DNA of 15,221 nt, from the NCBI GenBank assembly GCA_905211615.1, contig CAJMBB010000038.1, forward strand, positions 1-15,221. The letters run 5' to 3'. Made by a program: the position numbers and the translations under genes. Positions 7,124 through 13,744 of this stretch are shown piece by piece. The DNA comes from an uncultured Collinsella sp. Its GTDB lineage: Bacteria; Actinomycetota; Coriobacteriia; Coriobacteriales; Coriobacteriaceae. Position 1 is the stretch's first letter. Every line of letters begins with the position of its first letter. The notes beneath the pieces are model-generated. The model made no database searches, was not told where the DNA came from, and saw only the letters and a list, made by a program, of their open reading frames with translations.

Positions 7124-7246
7124 CTAAGTGAGTAGACTTTTTGGAACTTGCCGAGCACATCATCCATATTGCTTTATAAAGCCGCAGGTAAATGACTTGT
7201 TGCAAAACGGCCTGGTCGCCAAAGTTCCAAAAGTCTACTCACTTAG
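7124..7246. repeat. Inverted-ended element, copy 1 (MITE-like; 119-bp core)
   Basis: The ends CTAAGTGAGTAGACTTTT (7124-7141) and its exact complement (7229-7246) are inverted, and pairing continues through GGAACTT after a 1-nt offset, giving about 25-bp arms. The 119-bp core 7126-7244 matches copy 2 (8549-8667) at about 98 positions by my hand count, with no gaps. The core is flanked by TA on both sides, which would fit a TA target duplication. It contains no ORF of note. The minus-strand gene to its right ends inside it, using its TAG at 7237-7235. Confidence 0.85.
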
Positions 7247-8368
7247 AACCGCAGCCGTCCACGATCGAGCTGTTTTGTGTCTAACGGGCATCTTTCCGTC
7301 GATTACTCCCAATTTTGTCCAGTCAACGAATAGTTCAGACCTGAGTAATGTCTCAGCCCTTTGCTCATCTGAGCTTTTATCACGATATTCAGCATCGAGC
7401 ATCCTGCATACGGCCTTAACGATCGCGCGGAATCTATCCTCATCGGATATCTGTCTGTGTGTCAGGAGAAGTACATCGTAGCCCATGGCTTGAAGGGCTG
7501 TCATGCGGTCAGCGTCACGCAAGCCATCCCCTGCGCGTCCGTGCGAGGCCTTTCCCTGACATTCAATGGCCACCTGTCGCCTGCCGTCCGGCGAAGACAG
7601 AAGTAGATCGATATACACACGGGACTTTCCCACAATCGCTCGAGCACTTGTGCTTAACGTCACTTCGACATTGAGCTCTATGCCGCAAAACCCTTCGCCT
7701 CCCAGGGATCGCGGCAGTGCAAGTAGCAAATACGCCTCGACCTCAAAAGGCGACGCGGCACCCAATGGAACGAGTTGCGATACCGCCATAAATCTATTGC
7801 CGTAACGCATCCCGCAAACATCTGAACAAAAACGGTCAAGGTCTCCGCCCAAAACCAAAGCGTCTCGACGCCATAAATTTGAGGCGGTGCCGTCCTCGGA
7901 CGGGCAGCGCACCCAACCGAACGTTGTCGAGATCGCGCCCGAATCAATTGCACGCGAAAGCTCCGCCTCAAGTGCCGCAGGCAGAGCGCACACCGCAAAC
8001 AAGCCACACATCTCCGCCAATACCAAAAGAAGCTGAAGATCCGTCAGATGCCGCGACATGATGAATACCGTCAGTAGAGGAGACGTAATCAAAAACCCAT
8101 GCTCCGTTTCCAGCACGGATTCCCTGGGGAGCTCACCAAGAAACAGCCGCTGCCTAATGCTGGCAGGACAAGTCCGTTTGTTTCTCGTCCGAACCAATGT
8201 ATACAACGGAAAGCCGAGCGCAACCGCAGCAGTCGGGTTACGGGCGAGATCATATCGCTGCCGGTCTTCTTCCGGCCGTGGAAGCGGCGGACACAAAGCG
8301 CGGACCTGAGGGGGTAAACGCCAGTACCTAAAAGCCGATATGTCACAAAATAGATCCTTCATAGGCAC
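7235..8368 (-). CDS. Accessory protein with PD-(D/E)XK (DUF559/Vsr-like) C-terminal domain
   Basis: The 377 residues open with D-L-F-C-D-I-S-A-F-R-Y-W-R, and the body resembles a family common in Coriobacteriia. It has an N-terminal region with L-I-T-S-P and a helical L-x-L-L-L-V-L-A-E-M-C-G segment. A C-terminal nuclease-like domain follows, with Glu210, Asp254 in V-Y-I-D-L-L-L, I-E-C-Q-G-K at 268-273 (Glu269-x-Gln271), His276 and a late D-R-M-T-A-L-Q-A-M-G-Y-D-V-L-L-L-T. That fits DUF559/Vsr-type PD-(D/E)XK folds and recalls AbiEi-like proteins, but activity is unproven. The start is GTG 8368 or ATG 8362; neither has a clear ribosome site. The last residues Leu-Ser-Glu and the stop are encoded by repeat copy 1. 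The gene is enclosed by two same-orientation repeat copies, which suggests an acquired cassette. Confidence 0.62.
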   Translation of the reverse strand: MPMKDLFCDISAFRYWRLPPQVRALCPPLPRPEEDRQRYDLARNPTAAVALGFPLYTLVRTRNKRTCPASIRQRLFLGELPRESVLETEHGFLITSPLLTVFIMSRHLTDLQLLLVLAEMCGLFAVCALPAALEAELSRAIDSGAISTTFGWVRCPSEDGTASNLWRRDALVLGGDLDRFCSDVCGMRYGNRFMAVSQLVPLGAASPFEVEAYLLLALPRSLGGEGFCGIELNVEVTLSTSARAIVGKSRVYIDLLLSSPDGRRQVAIECQGKASHGRAGDGLRDADRMTALQAMGYDVLLLTHRQISDEDRFRAIVKAVCRMLDAEYRDKSSDEQRAETLLRSELFVDWTKLGVIDGKMPVRHKTARSWTAAVLSE

Positions 8369-8445
8369 AGGAAAACACGAATTTCAACCCAGCCCGTCTC
8401 GCATTGGCGCGAACGCACCAAAAATGGCACCGAACGGACTGTTAA

Positions 8446-8523
8446 GTTTTCAACAGCCCTCCCCAACTGGCCAAAAGCTTGCCAAGAACTGGACGAAGCA
8501 CTGTTGAAAACCCCATTTTTTTT
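8446..8523. repeat. Inverted repeat with long loop and T-run
   Basis: GTTTTCAACAG (8446-8456) and CTGTTGAAAAC (8501-8511) are perfect 11-bp inverted arms around 44 nt, followed by CCCCA and eight T (8516-8523). On the plus strand it has the look of a terminator, but no plus-strand gene runs into it and the loop is long. It fills most of the 180-bp gap between the accessory gene start and repeat copy 2. Confidence 0.55.
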
Positions 8524-8546
8524 CTCTCGTGCGGAAGCTTTGCGCG

Positions 8547-8669
8547 GCAAGTGAGTAGACTTTTTTGAACATCCCGAGCAGCCCGGTCATCCTGCTTTTC
8601 AAAAACGCAGGTAGATAGCTTGTTACAAAACTGCCTGGTCGCCAAAGTTCCAAAAGCCTACTCACTTAG
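8547..8669. repeat. Inverted-ended element, copy 2 (MITE-like; 119-bp core)
   Basis: The same 119-bp core (8549-8667) lies in the same orientation as copy 1. The right end keeps CTTAG, while the left end has CA in place of TA, so this end has decayed. The right 49 bp match copy 1 at about 46 positions, but the middle (core positions 31-70) at only about 25 of 40. The middle keeps a hairpin, CCTGC-TTTTCAAAAAC-GCAGG. pdxR ends inside this copy (TAG 8660-8658). Confidence 0.85.
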
Positions 8670-10097
8670 GTTGCAGAGTGCTCCCATTAGCTGCGATTCC
8701 AAGGTATTTAGCGCTTTTGGACTCAAATCGTCATACTGAACAAGAATTTGACTTGAGTTTTCAGGGACAGATGCGCCATCGGCACACCAATAACAGTCAC
8801 TGATATCGACAAAAGGGATACTCGAGCGCGTGAGGGCCCGCACAAAAGAGCTTCCGCCCGCTCCGCGTTCCGCAACCACGGTGCAGTAAAGGCCCGCGTC
8901 CGCATGTTCGATCGAGACCTTCCCTGCCGGAAACGCTTTCCGTACAAGCGCCGCTAGGCCATCACGCGCCTCGCGAGCACGAACCCGCACGCGGTTCACA
9001 TGTCGCTCGTAATCACCCGATTCCAGCAAACGCGCCAAAGCGACCTGGTCAACAGAGCTCACCGACGAGGCGTAGAAACCAAGGTTGCGCCTAAACCGCT
9101 CCATCAGTTCGTCGGGCAGCACCATGTACGCTAGACGCAACGCCGATGAAAGGCTCTTCGAAAACGTGTTGGTGTAGATAACCGACTGGGCGGCATCGAT
9201 CGACGCGAGCGCGGGAATCGGCTTCCCGGCAAGGCGAAACTCACAATCAAAGTCATCTTCGATGAGATACCGACCTGGTCGCTCGGCGGCCCAGCTCAGA
9301 AGCGCATAGCGCCGCGCAATGCTCGTCACAAGGCCGGTCGGATACTGATGGGATGGCATCAGGTGAAGGACATCGGTCCCGGTTTTCTGCAGAGCGCTCA
9401 AGTCCACGCCCTCATCATCCAACGGGATATGTCGAACTTTGCACCCCATAGCCTGGTAGATGCGCGTCAGGCGCAAATAGCCCGGGTCCTCGACGGCATA
9501 CACCTTGTCAGCGCCAAGCAACTGAACCAACATGGTATCGAGCAGCTGGGCGCCCGCGCCGATAACAATGTTGTTGGGGTCAACATTCATACCCCTTGTC
9601 CCGCGCAGATGGCGAGCAATTGCGCGTCGTAGCCGAGCGGTGCCCTGTGCCGGTGCGGGCGAAAAGATCTCGCGCTCGTCTTCGGATGCCAGCGTCGCCC
9701 GCAGTGCGCTTTGCCAAAGCCGCGCCGCCTCCAAAGCGGAAGGAGAGAGCGGGGCGAATTGCTCGGTCCGTCCGTTGACATCATGCGCGCTGGGGCCCAC
9801 AGAGACGGTATCTCGGTCGATGCTCCCCGCAGCCAAAGGCAAAACCGGTGCATCCGGAAGCTCACAAGCGTAGTAGCCACGCCGCGGCATTGAGCAGATA
9901 TAGCCCTCGGCAAGTAACTGGCTATATGCATTCTCGATGGTAATAACACTGATTCCCAGATGACTGGCAAAGGCGCGCTTAGACGGAAGATGCTCCCCCG
10001 CCGCAATGCGCCCAGCAACAATATCGTCTCGAATTTGCTGGTAAACATACTCATAGAGCGATGCTTCGCCGCGTTGTTCCAAATTGTAGTCAAGCAT
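8658..10097 (-). CDS. pdxR: PdxR, MocR-type activator of PLP synthesis
   Basis: The 479-residue MocR/GntR-family regulator has an N-terminal winged helix (Y-x-x-I-R-D-D-I-V-A-G-R-I-A-A-G-E-x-L-P-S-K-R then L-G-I-S-V-I-T-I-E-N-A-Y-S-Q-L). It continues with an aminotransferase fold-I domain that carries the PLP-binding lysine in Y-T-N-T-F-S-K-S-L and an E-D-D-F-D-C-E-F motif. Members sense pyridoxal phosphate and control PLP synthesis or salvage genes. It is divergent from pdxS-pdxT, the classic arrangement for a direct regulator of those genes. A TTG at 10130 extends the frame, but the ATG at 10097 with AGGTGA upstream is preferred. The last three residues, Leu-Ser-Glu, and the stop come from repeat copy 2, so the native C-terminus may have been altered. 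Confidence 0.92.
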   Translation of the reverse strand: MLDYNLEQRGEASLYEYVYQQIRDDIVAGRIAAGEHLPSKRAFASHLGISVITIENAYSQLLAEGYICSMPRRGYYACELPDAPVLPLAAGSIDRDTVSVGPSAHDVNGRTEQFAPLSPSALEAARLWQSALRATLASEDEREIFSPAPAQGTARLRRAIARHLRGTRGMNVDPNNIVIGAGAQLLDTMLVQLLGADKVYAVEDPGYLRLTRIYQAMGCKVRHIPLDDEGVDLSALQKTGTDVLHLMPSHQYPTGLVTSIARRYALLSWAAERPGRYLIEDDFDCEFRLAGKPIPALASIDAAQSVIYTNTFSKSLSSALRLAYMVLPDELMERFRRNLGFYASSVSSVDQVALARLLESGDYERHVNRVRVRAREARDGLAALVRKAFPAGKVSIEHADAGLYCTVVAERGAGGSSFVRALTRSSIPFVDISDCYWCADGASVPENSSQILVQYDDLSPKALNTLESQLMGALCNLSE

Positions 10098-10242
10098 GAG
10101 CCTATCACCTGACCTTATTAAGTCATTCAATCTGGTATTAGTCTGGCCTTATTATTATCTCGAAAACTGAGTATTTCGCCATACCCAGCTCCCCGATAGG
10201 ATGATCCGCCAAGCAATGCACATGCCAACCAAGGGAGCAACC
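10098..10242. promoter_or_regulatory. pdxR-pdxST divergent control region with three direct repeats
   Basis: CTGACCTTATTA (10109-10120), CTGGTATTA (10132-10140) and CTGGCCTTATTA (10143-10154) lie in the same direction, starting 23 and 11 bp apart, close to whole helical turns. MocR/PdxR proteins typically bind direct repeats in the intergenic region, so these are the likely operators. The region is AT-rich here, but I cannot fix -35/-10 boxes for either gene. AAGGGAG at 10231-10237 is the pdxS ribosome site. Confidence 0.6.
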
Positions 10243-11133
10243 ATGGCAGAACAGACCAGCAAGGCCGATCGCGTCAAACTCAATCGCGAACTCGCGCAGA
10301 TGCTCAAGGGCGGCGTCATCATGGACGTCACTACACCCGAGCAGGCGCGCATCGCCGAGGAGGCAGGCGCCTGCGCCGTCATGGCACTCGAACGCATCCC
10401 GGCCGACATCCGCGCCGCAGGCGGCGTCTCGCGCATGAGCGACCCCAAGATGATCAAGGGCATCCAAGAGGCCGTCTCCATCCCCGTTATGGCCAAGTGC
10501 CGCATCGGTCACATTGTCGAGGCGCAGGTCCTGCAGGCTATCGAGATCGATTACATCGACGAGTCCGAGGTTCTCCCCCCTGCCGATGACGTCTATCACA
10601 TCGACAAGACCCAGTTTGACGTGCCGTTTGTCTGCGGCGCCCGCGATCTGGGCGAGGCGCTGCGCCGTGTTGCCGAGGGCGCCACGATGATTCGCACCAA
10701 GGGTGAGCCGGGTACGGGCGACGTCGTTCAGGCCGTGCGTCACATGCGCAAAATCCAAAAGCAGATCCGCGACGTTGTTGCCCTGCGCGACGACGAGCTC
10801 TTTGAGGCAGCCAAGCAACTGCAGGTTCCGGTCGAGCTGGTGCGCGAGGTCCATGCCACGGGAAAGCTTCCCGTCGTGAACTTTGCCGCCGGCGGCGTAG
10901 CGACCCCCGCCGACGCCGCGCTTATGATGCAGTTGGGCGCCGAAGGCGTCTTTGTCGGCTCGGGCATCTTTAAGAGCGGCGACCCCGCCAAGCGCGCAGC
11001 CGCCATCGTCAAGGCCGTGGCAAACTTCACCGACGCCAAACTCATCGCCGAGCTTTCGGAGGACCTGGGCGAGGCCATGGTCGGCATCAACGCCGACGAG
11101 ATCGAGATCATCATGGAGGAGCGCGGGCGCTAG
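10243..11133 (+). CDS. pdxS: Pyridoxal 5'-phosphate synthase subunit PdxS
   Basis: The 296-residue (beta/alpha)8 protein makes PLP from ribose 5-phosphate, glyceraldehyde 3-phosphate and ammonia supplied by PdxT. Visible hallmarks are I-M-D-V-T-T-P-E-Q-A near 26-35 with Asp28, the catalytic lysine in V-M-A-K-C-R-I-G-H (Lys85), the second lysine in R-T-K-G-E-P-G-T-G (Lys153), and N-F-A-A-G-G-V-A-T-P and F-V-G-S-G-I-F-K-S for phosphate binding. The length equals the family norm. The ATG at 10243 is chosen over upstream in-frame ATGs (10201, 10216, 10222) because AAGGGAG lies 5 nt before it and the protein then starts in the usual place. It is followed after 20 nt by pdxT, and the pair is surely one operon, controlled from the PdxR repeats. 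Codon use is strongly biased, which fits abundant expression. Confidence 0.98.
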   Translation: MAEQTSKADRVKLNRELAQMLKGGVIMDVTTPEQARIAEEAGACAVMALERIPADIRAAGGVSRMSDPKMIKGIQEAVSIPVMAKCRIGHIVEAQVLQAIEIDYIDESEVLPPADDVYHIDKTQFDVPFVCGARDLGEALRRVAEGATMIRTKGEPGTGDVVQAVRHMRKIQKQIRDVVALRDDELFEAAKQLQVPVELVREVHATGKLPVVNFAAGGVATPADAALMMQLGAEGVFVGSGIFKSGDPAKRAAAIVKAVANFTDAKLIAELSEDLGEAMVGINADEIEIIMEERGR

Positions 11134-11153
11134 TCCAGCAGAAAGGATCGCAC

Positions 11154-11741
11154 ATGAGCGATTATGCAGACCAAACGGTCGCCGTGCTGGCGGTCCAAGG
11201 TGCTTTTGCCGAGCACGAGGCGAGGCTGTCGGAGCTGGGCGCACGCTGTATTGAGCTGAGGCAGGCGGCTGATTTAAAGCAGGACTTTGACCGTCTGGTA
11301 CTTCCCGGCGGTGAGTCTACCGTTCAAGGGAAGCTGCTTGATGAGTTGGGCATGCTCGAGGAGCTTCGTGCCCGTATCGCTGAAGGCATGCCCGTCCTTG
11401 GCACCTGCGCCGGCTTGATTCTATTGGCGCGCGATCTTGCCGCACACGACGATAAGGGAACGCCGCGCCTAGCAACCATGAACGTACTCGTTGAGCGCAA
11501 CGCTTATGGCAGACAGCTCGGCAGTTTTCGCACCAAGGGCCAGGTGTCCGGCATCGACGGTGAAGTGCCATTAACATTTATCCGTGCACCCCGCATCGTC
11601 GAAGTGCACGGCAATGCCAAGGCCTTAGCGAAAGTCGACGGCCGTATCGTCGCCGCCCGTCAGGGCAACCAGCTCGGCGTAACCTTCCACCCCGAGCTCG
11701 ACGACGACACGCGCCTCCACGAGCTCTTCCTCCAAATGTAG
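11154..11741 (+). CDS. pdxT: Pyridoxal 5'-phosphate synthase glutaminase subunit PdxT
   Basis: The 195-residue class I glutamine amidotransferase releases ammonia from glutamine and channels it to PdxS in the 12+12 PLP synthase complex. Key residues are all present: V-L-A-V-Q-G-A-F at the start, P-G-G-E-S-T at 51-56, the nucleophile Cys85 in G-T-C-A-G-L, and the His179/Glu181 pair in T-F-H-P-E-L. The family motif R-N-A-Y-G-R-Q is near 115-121. The ATG at 11154 has AAAGGA about 8 nt upstream, 20 nt after the pdxS stop. It is the last gene of the operon; the terminator at 11853-11893 follows after an intergenic repeat region. Confidence 0.97.
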   Translation: MSDYADQTVAVLAVQGAFAEHEARLSELGARCIELRQAADLKQDFDRLVLPGGESTVQGKLLDELGMLEELRARIAEGMPVLGTCAGLILLARDLAAHDDKGTPRLATMNVLVERNAYGRQLGSFRTKGQVSGIDGEVPLTFIRAPRIVEVHGNAKALAKVDGRIVAARQGNQLGVTFHPELDDDTRLHELFLQM

Positions 11742-11754
11742 GCAGAAAACAAAC

Positions 11755-11825
11755 GAGCGTGGATTTTCGGACGCATAGCAAATGATCCCTTGGGGATGCC
11801 GATGTTTTGGTACCGACAGCGAGCG
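11755..11825. repeat. Intergenic repeat tract between pdxT and its terminator
   Basis: Two repeated words lie here. GAGCGTGGATTTTCGGACGC (11755-11774) recurs with one change at 13604-13623. A 28-nt word at 11798-11825 (starts GCCGATG, ends GCGAGCG) recurs at 15186-15213 with 25 matches. No ORF is supported in this stretch. Confidence 0.6.
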
Positions 11826-11852
11826 CCCACCAGAGCGAACAAATTGGCATGA

Positions 11853-11893
11853 AAAGAGGACGGCATAGACCTTCTGGTCATGCCGTCCTCTTT
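11853..11893. terminator. Bidirectional intrinsic terminator after pdxT
   Basis: AAAGAGGACGGCAT (11853-11866) pairs exactly with 11880-11893, with a further GACC/GGTC inner stem and TTCT loop. T-runs (CTCTTT on plus, CTCTTTTC on minus) follow on both strands, so it can end the pdx operon and the convergent lipoprotein transcript. Confidence 0.85.
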
Positions 11894-11936
11894 GAATGAC
11901 AAGTTGTCGCTCTGGTGCCCGCGCAGCGTCGAGCAG

Positions 11937-11962
11937 TTGCGGCGTTTGGTAAAACGCCGCAA
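11937..11962 (-). terminator. Perfect hairpin just after the lipoprotein stop
   Basis: TTGCGGCGTTT (11937-11947) and AAACGCCGCAA (11952-11962) are perfect 11-bp arms around a 4-nt loop, 4 nt beyond the lipoprotein stop codon. No T-run follows on either strand. It may protect the 3' end or act together with the terminator at 11853-11893. Confidence 0.55.
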
Positions 11963-11966
11963 CGAA

Positions 11967-12524
11967 CTAGCTCAGCATTGCATCCATCATCTCGGAGTTG
12001 ACGGAGTCGTCGGCAGACCACTCACCGTCGTCGTTGCAGGTGTACTTGAAGATAACCGTGGTCTTCCTGGGCTCGGTGGCCTTGGTCACATCGACCATAA
12101 CCTGACCGGCCATCTTGTACAGCTCGTCATCGGAAGGAACCGTGTCAAGCGCGGCGACCTTCTCCTGATACTGGGTGGAGAAGTCCTCGACGATCTTGTT
12201 CATGGACTTGCAGGTGATAGAGACCTCGGCGGTCGCGACGCCCTTGTCCTCGTCGACCGTCACGTCGCCGATCTTGTAGTCAAAGCCCTCGAGATAGGTC
12301 TTGGCATACTCCTTGGGATCGATACCCAGCTGCTCGAACTCGTCGCCCGAAGCCTCCTCCAGACCAGAGAGGAAGTCGTCGCCACCGTTCTTGACCTCAT
12401 CAAACTGCGTCGTAAGATCCTCGGTGATGAGCTCCTCAACCGAAGGACCTCCACAGCCGGAAAGCAGGACCACGCATGCAACCAAGACGGCCATGAGGGG
12501 CGCAAGCAGCAGCTTCTTTTTCAT
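11967..12524 (-). CDS. Putative lipoprotein of unknown function
   Basis: The 185-residue protein starts with a clear lipoprotein signal: M-K-K-K, a hydrophobic stretch of about 17 residues, and the lipobox L-S-G-C with Cys24 as the lipidated residue, so it should be anchored on the outer face of the membrane. The mature part is acidic (V-E-E-L-I-T-E-D-L, D-E-D-K-G-V-A-T-A-E-V) and contains two cysteines (105, 163) that could pair. The alternation of helix then strands (V-T-V-D-E-D...A-E-V-S-I-T-C) resembles small DUF4878/DUF5105-like lipoproteins, but I do not recognise the family firmly. The ATG at 12524 is set by GGGAGG with a 6-nt spacer; the frame upstream (to 12743) is not coding. It is transcribed alone and converges with pdxT. 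Confidence 0.78.
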   Translation of the reverse strand: MKKKLLLAPLMAVLVACVVLLSGCGGPSVEELITEDLTTQFDEVKNGGDDFLSGLEEASGDEFEQLGIDPKEYAKTYLEGFDYKIGDVTVDEDKGVATAEVSITCKSMNKIVEDFSTQYQEKVAALDTVPSDDELYKMAGQVMVDVTKATEPRKTTVIFKYTCNDDGEWSADDSVNSEMMDAMLS

Positions 12525-12705
12525 GTTGTTCCTCCCAATGAGCGGCACCGCGCTTCCCGGACGCGGCGCACGTTGTAATAAGTAAGCCCATACTATCCAC
12601 TTATGAACACCCTCGGCAACGCGAAGGCGCGGTCGGTTCGTTTTAGCGTCCGAACGGTTTGCAAGCCCGTCCAACGCGCAATAAAACGCTTTCCCGCGGT
12701 GCAAT

Positions 12706-12732
12706 AAAAAAGTTGGCCGGAAAACCCGACCA
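12706..12732 (-). terminator. Intrinsic terminator of the PTS IIA gene
   Basis: On the minus strand TGGTCGG (12732-12726) pairs with CCGGCCA (12720-12714), with one G-U pair. AC and TTTTTT (12711-12706) follow. It starts about 28 nt after the PTS stop codon. Confidence 0.8.
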
Positions 12733-12760
12733 CCCTTGCACATCCTTTGGACGCCGCAGT

Positions 12761-13297
12761 TTACTTGCGGACGACCTTAACGATGGCGTCACCGGCGGCG
12801 ACAGCGGAGTCGACCTCGACGGCGAGTTCGACATCGGCAAACTCGGCGGTGTTGGACACGGCCACCACGACGCAGTCCTTGTAACCGGCAGCGGCGATCT
12901 TGGCGCGGTCGATCTTGAGGATGGGCTGGCCGGCCTTCACGACGTCGTCGGCCTTGACGAAGCCCTCGAAGCCGTCACCGTTCATGTTGACGGTATCGAC
13001 GCCAACGTGCACCAGAACCTCGATGCCGCTATCGGACTGCAGACCCACGGCGTGACCCATGGTGACGGTCACCTTACCGTCGCAGGGAGCGTAGACCAGA
13101 TCATCCTCGGGCCACACGGCACAGCCCTTGCCCAGAACCTCGCCACCAAAGACGGGATCGGGCACGTCGGCCATCTTGATGACCTTGCCCTTGACGGGCG
13201 AGCACAGCACGTCAGCGCCAGCAGAAGCAGAGATGGAGGCCGGAGCAGCGGCAGCCGCGGGCTCAGCCTTCTTCTTGAACATGTCAAACAGACCCAT
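12761..13297 (-). CDS. crr: Glucose-type PTS IIA component (single domain)
   Basis: The 178-residue protein is a free-standing IIA(Glc) domain. After M-G-L-F-D-M-F and an Ala-rich linker (13-28), the beta-sandwich runs through S-P-V-K-G-K-V (33-39), G-K-G-C-A-V-W-P (56-63), H82 in M-G-H-A-V-G-L, and the phosphorylated His97 in V-L-V-H-V-G-V-D-T-V. The closing strand is around D-A-I-V-K-V-V. It accepts phosphate from HPr and passes it to a membrane EIIB; in some bacteria it also regulates sugar uptake. No EIIB/C gene lies beside it, so it may serve permeases elsewhere. The ATG at 13297 is set by AGAGGAG 7 nt upstream; the longer frame to 13573 is spurious. It has its own promoter (13347-13375), a palindrome in the leader, and a terminator. 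Confidence 0.93.
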   Translation of the reverse strand: MGLFDMFKKKAEPAAAAAPASISASAGADVLCSPVKGKVIKMADVPDPVFGGEVLGKGCAVWPEDDLVYAPCDGKVTVTMGHAVGLQSDSGIEVLVHVGVDTVNMNGDGFEGFVKADDVVKAGQPILKIDRAKIAAAGYKDCVVVAVSNTAEFADVELAVEVDSAVAAGDAIVKVVRK

Positions 13298-13318
13298 ACG
13301 TTTTCTCCTCTTGATTAA

Positions 13319-13375
13319 GCGCAACGTTTTGCGCATGCCTATGGTGATTATAGTGCCAAATGGTTCAAATGCTAA
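13319..13375 (-). promoter_or_regulatory. PTS IIA promoter with palindromic leader operator
   Basis: On the minus strand TTAGCA (13375-13370) and a perfect TATAAT (13352-13347) are separated by 17 bp, placing the start near 13340. GCGCAA-CGTT-TTGCGC (13319-13334) is a 16-bp palindrome just downstream of that start and 21 bp upstream of the start codon. It could be a repressor site or an mRNA hairpin. Confidence 0.6.
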
Positions 13376-13603
13376 GGTGGAGACTCGAATCGCGAGCCCT
13401 TCCCGGTAGTGCTCGTGGGACGAGCATCTCCTTTGCATCGCGGGTCGATAAGCCGAGTATCGTCTGCGCACGGAACGGGCAGAAGCGGGCGCACCAAACC
13501 CGATACTTCTTTTCGCGCCCACGGACCGCCGCCCCATCCCTGATACTTCCTGATACCGGCCGAAACGTGCCAAAATAAACCCGTCCCTTTTGGTAGGTTT
13601 GGC
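13376..13603. other. Gene-free stretch with small hairpin
   Basis: I see no gene between the PTS promoter and the repeat cluster. A 7-bp perfect hairpin (TGCTCGT-GGG-ACGAGCA, 13410-13426) and closely spaced CTGATACTTCCTGATACC copies (13543-13560) are the only structures noted. The minus-strand frames here have no ribosome site or recognisable product. Confidence 0.5.
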
Positions 13604-13623
13604 GAGTGTGGATTTTCGGACGC
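13604..13623. repeat. GAGTGTGGATTTTCGGACGC repeat word
   Basis: This is a 19-of-20 copy of the word at 11755-11774. It lies 9 bp before the 64-bp palindromic element, with which it shares the opening GAG-x-GTGGAT. Confidence 0.6.
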
Positions 13624-13632
13624 TTAACTAAC

Positions 13633-13696
13633 GAGCGTGGATAATCTCCCACTTTGAGGCCGTCACCGAGCCAAAAACGGGAGATTATCCGCTCTC
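13633..13696. repeat. 64-bp palindromic element, copy A (upstream of the Fic gene)
   Basis: The opening GAGCGTGGATAATCTCCC and the closing GGGAGATTATCCGCTCTC form a long imperfect inverted repeat around about 28 nt. The 64 bp match copy B (15074-15137) at about 53 positions without gaps, in the same orientation. There is no ORF. Confidence 0.85.
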
Positions 13697-13744
13697 ATTT
13701 TGGATAACCCCTCCCCCTTGTACCAAGCCGAGCTCCATGGTCAA

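Noticed and set aside
8442..8665. Short minus-strand ORFs across repeat copy 2
   Set aside because: Several overlapping frames of 63-71 codons run through the element and the T-run, with no conserved start or ribosome site; they do not persist in copy 1.
7124..8669. Integron-type attC interpretation of the 119-bp repeats
   Set aside because: Gene-plus-palindrome order is similar, but the typical RYYYAAC/GTTRRRY ends are absent and no integrase gene is in view, so I keep only the neutral 'cassette-like' wording.
10098..10130. TTG start at 10130 for pdxR
   Set aside because: It lies inside the operator region with no ribosome site in front; ATG 10097 has AGGTGA upstream and gives a normal MocR N-terminus.
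10138..11244. 368-codon minus-strand ORF
   Set aside because: It is antisense to pdxS, whose catalytic motifs are complete. The Leu/Gly/Asp/His-rich product is typical of reading a high-GC gene backwards.
13381..13410. tRNA-like 3' end on the minus strand (GATTCGAGTCTCCACC)
   Set aside because: The T-loop-like word is not flanked by a proper 5-bp T stem, and no anticodon or acceptor stem can be folded upstream.
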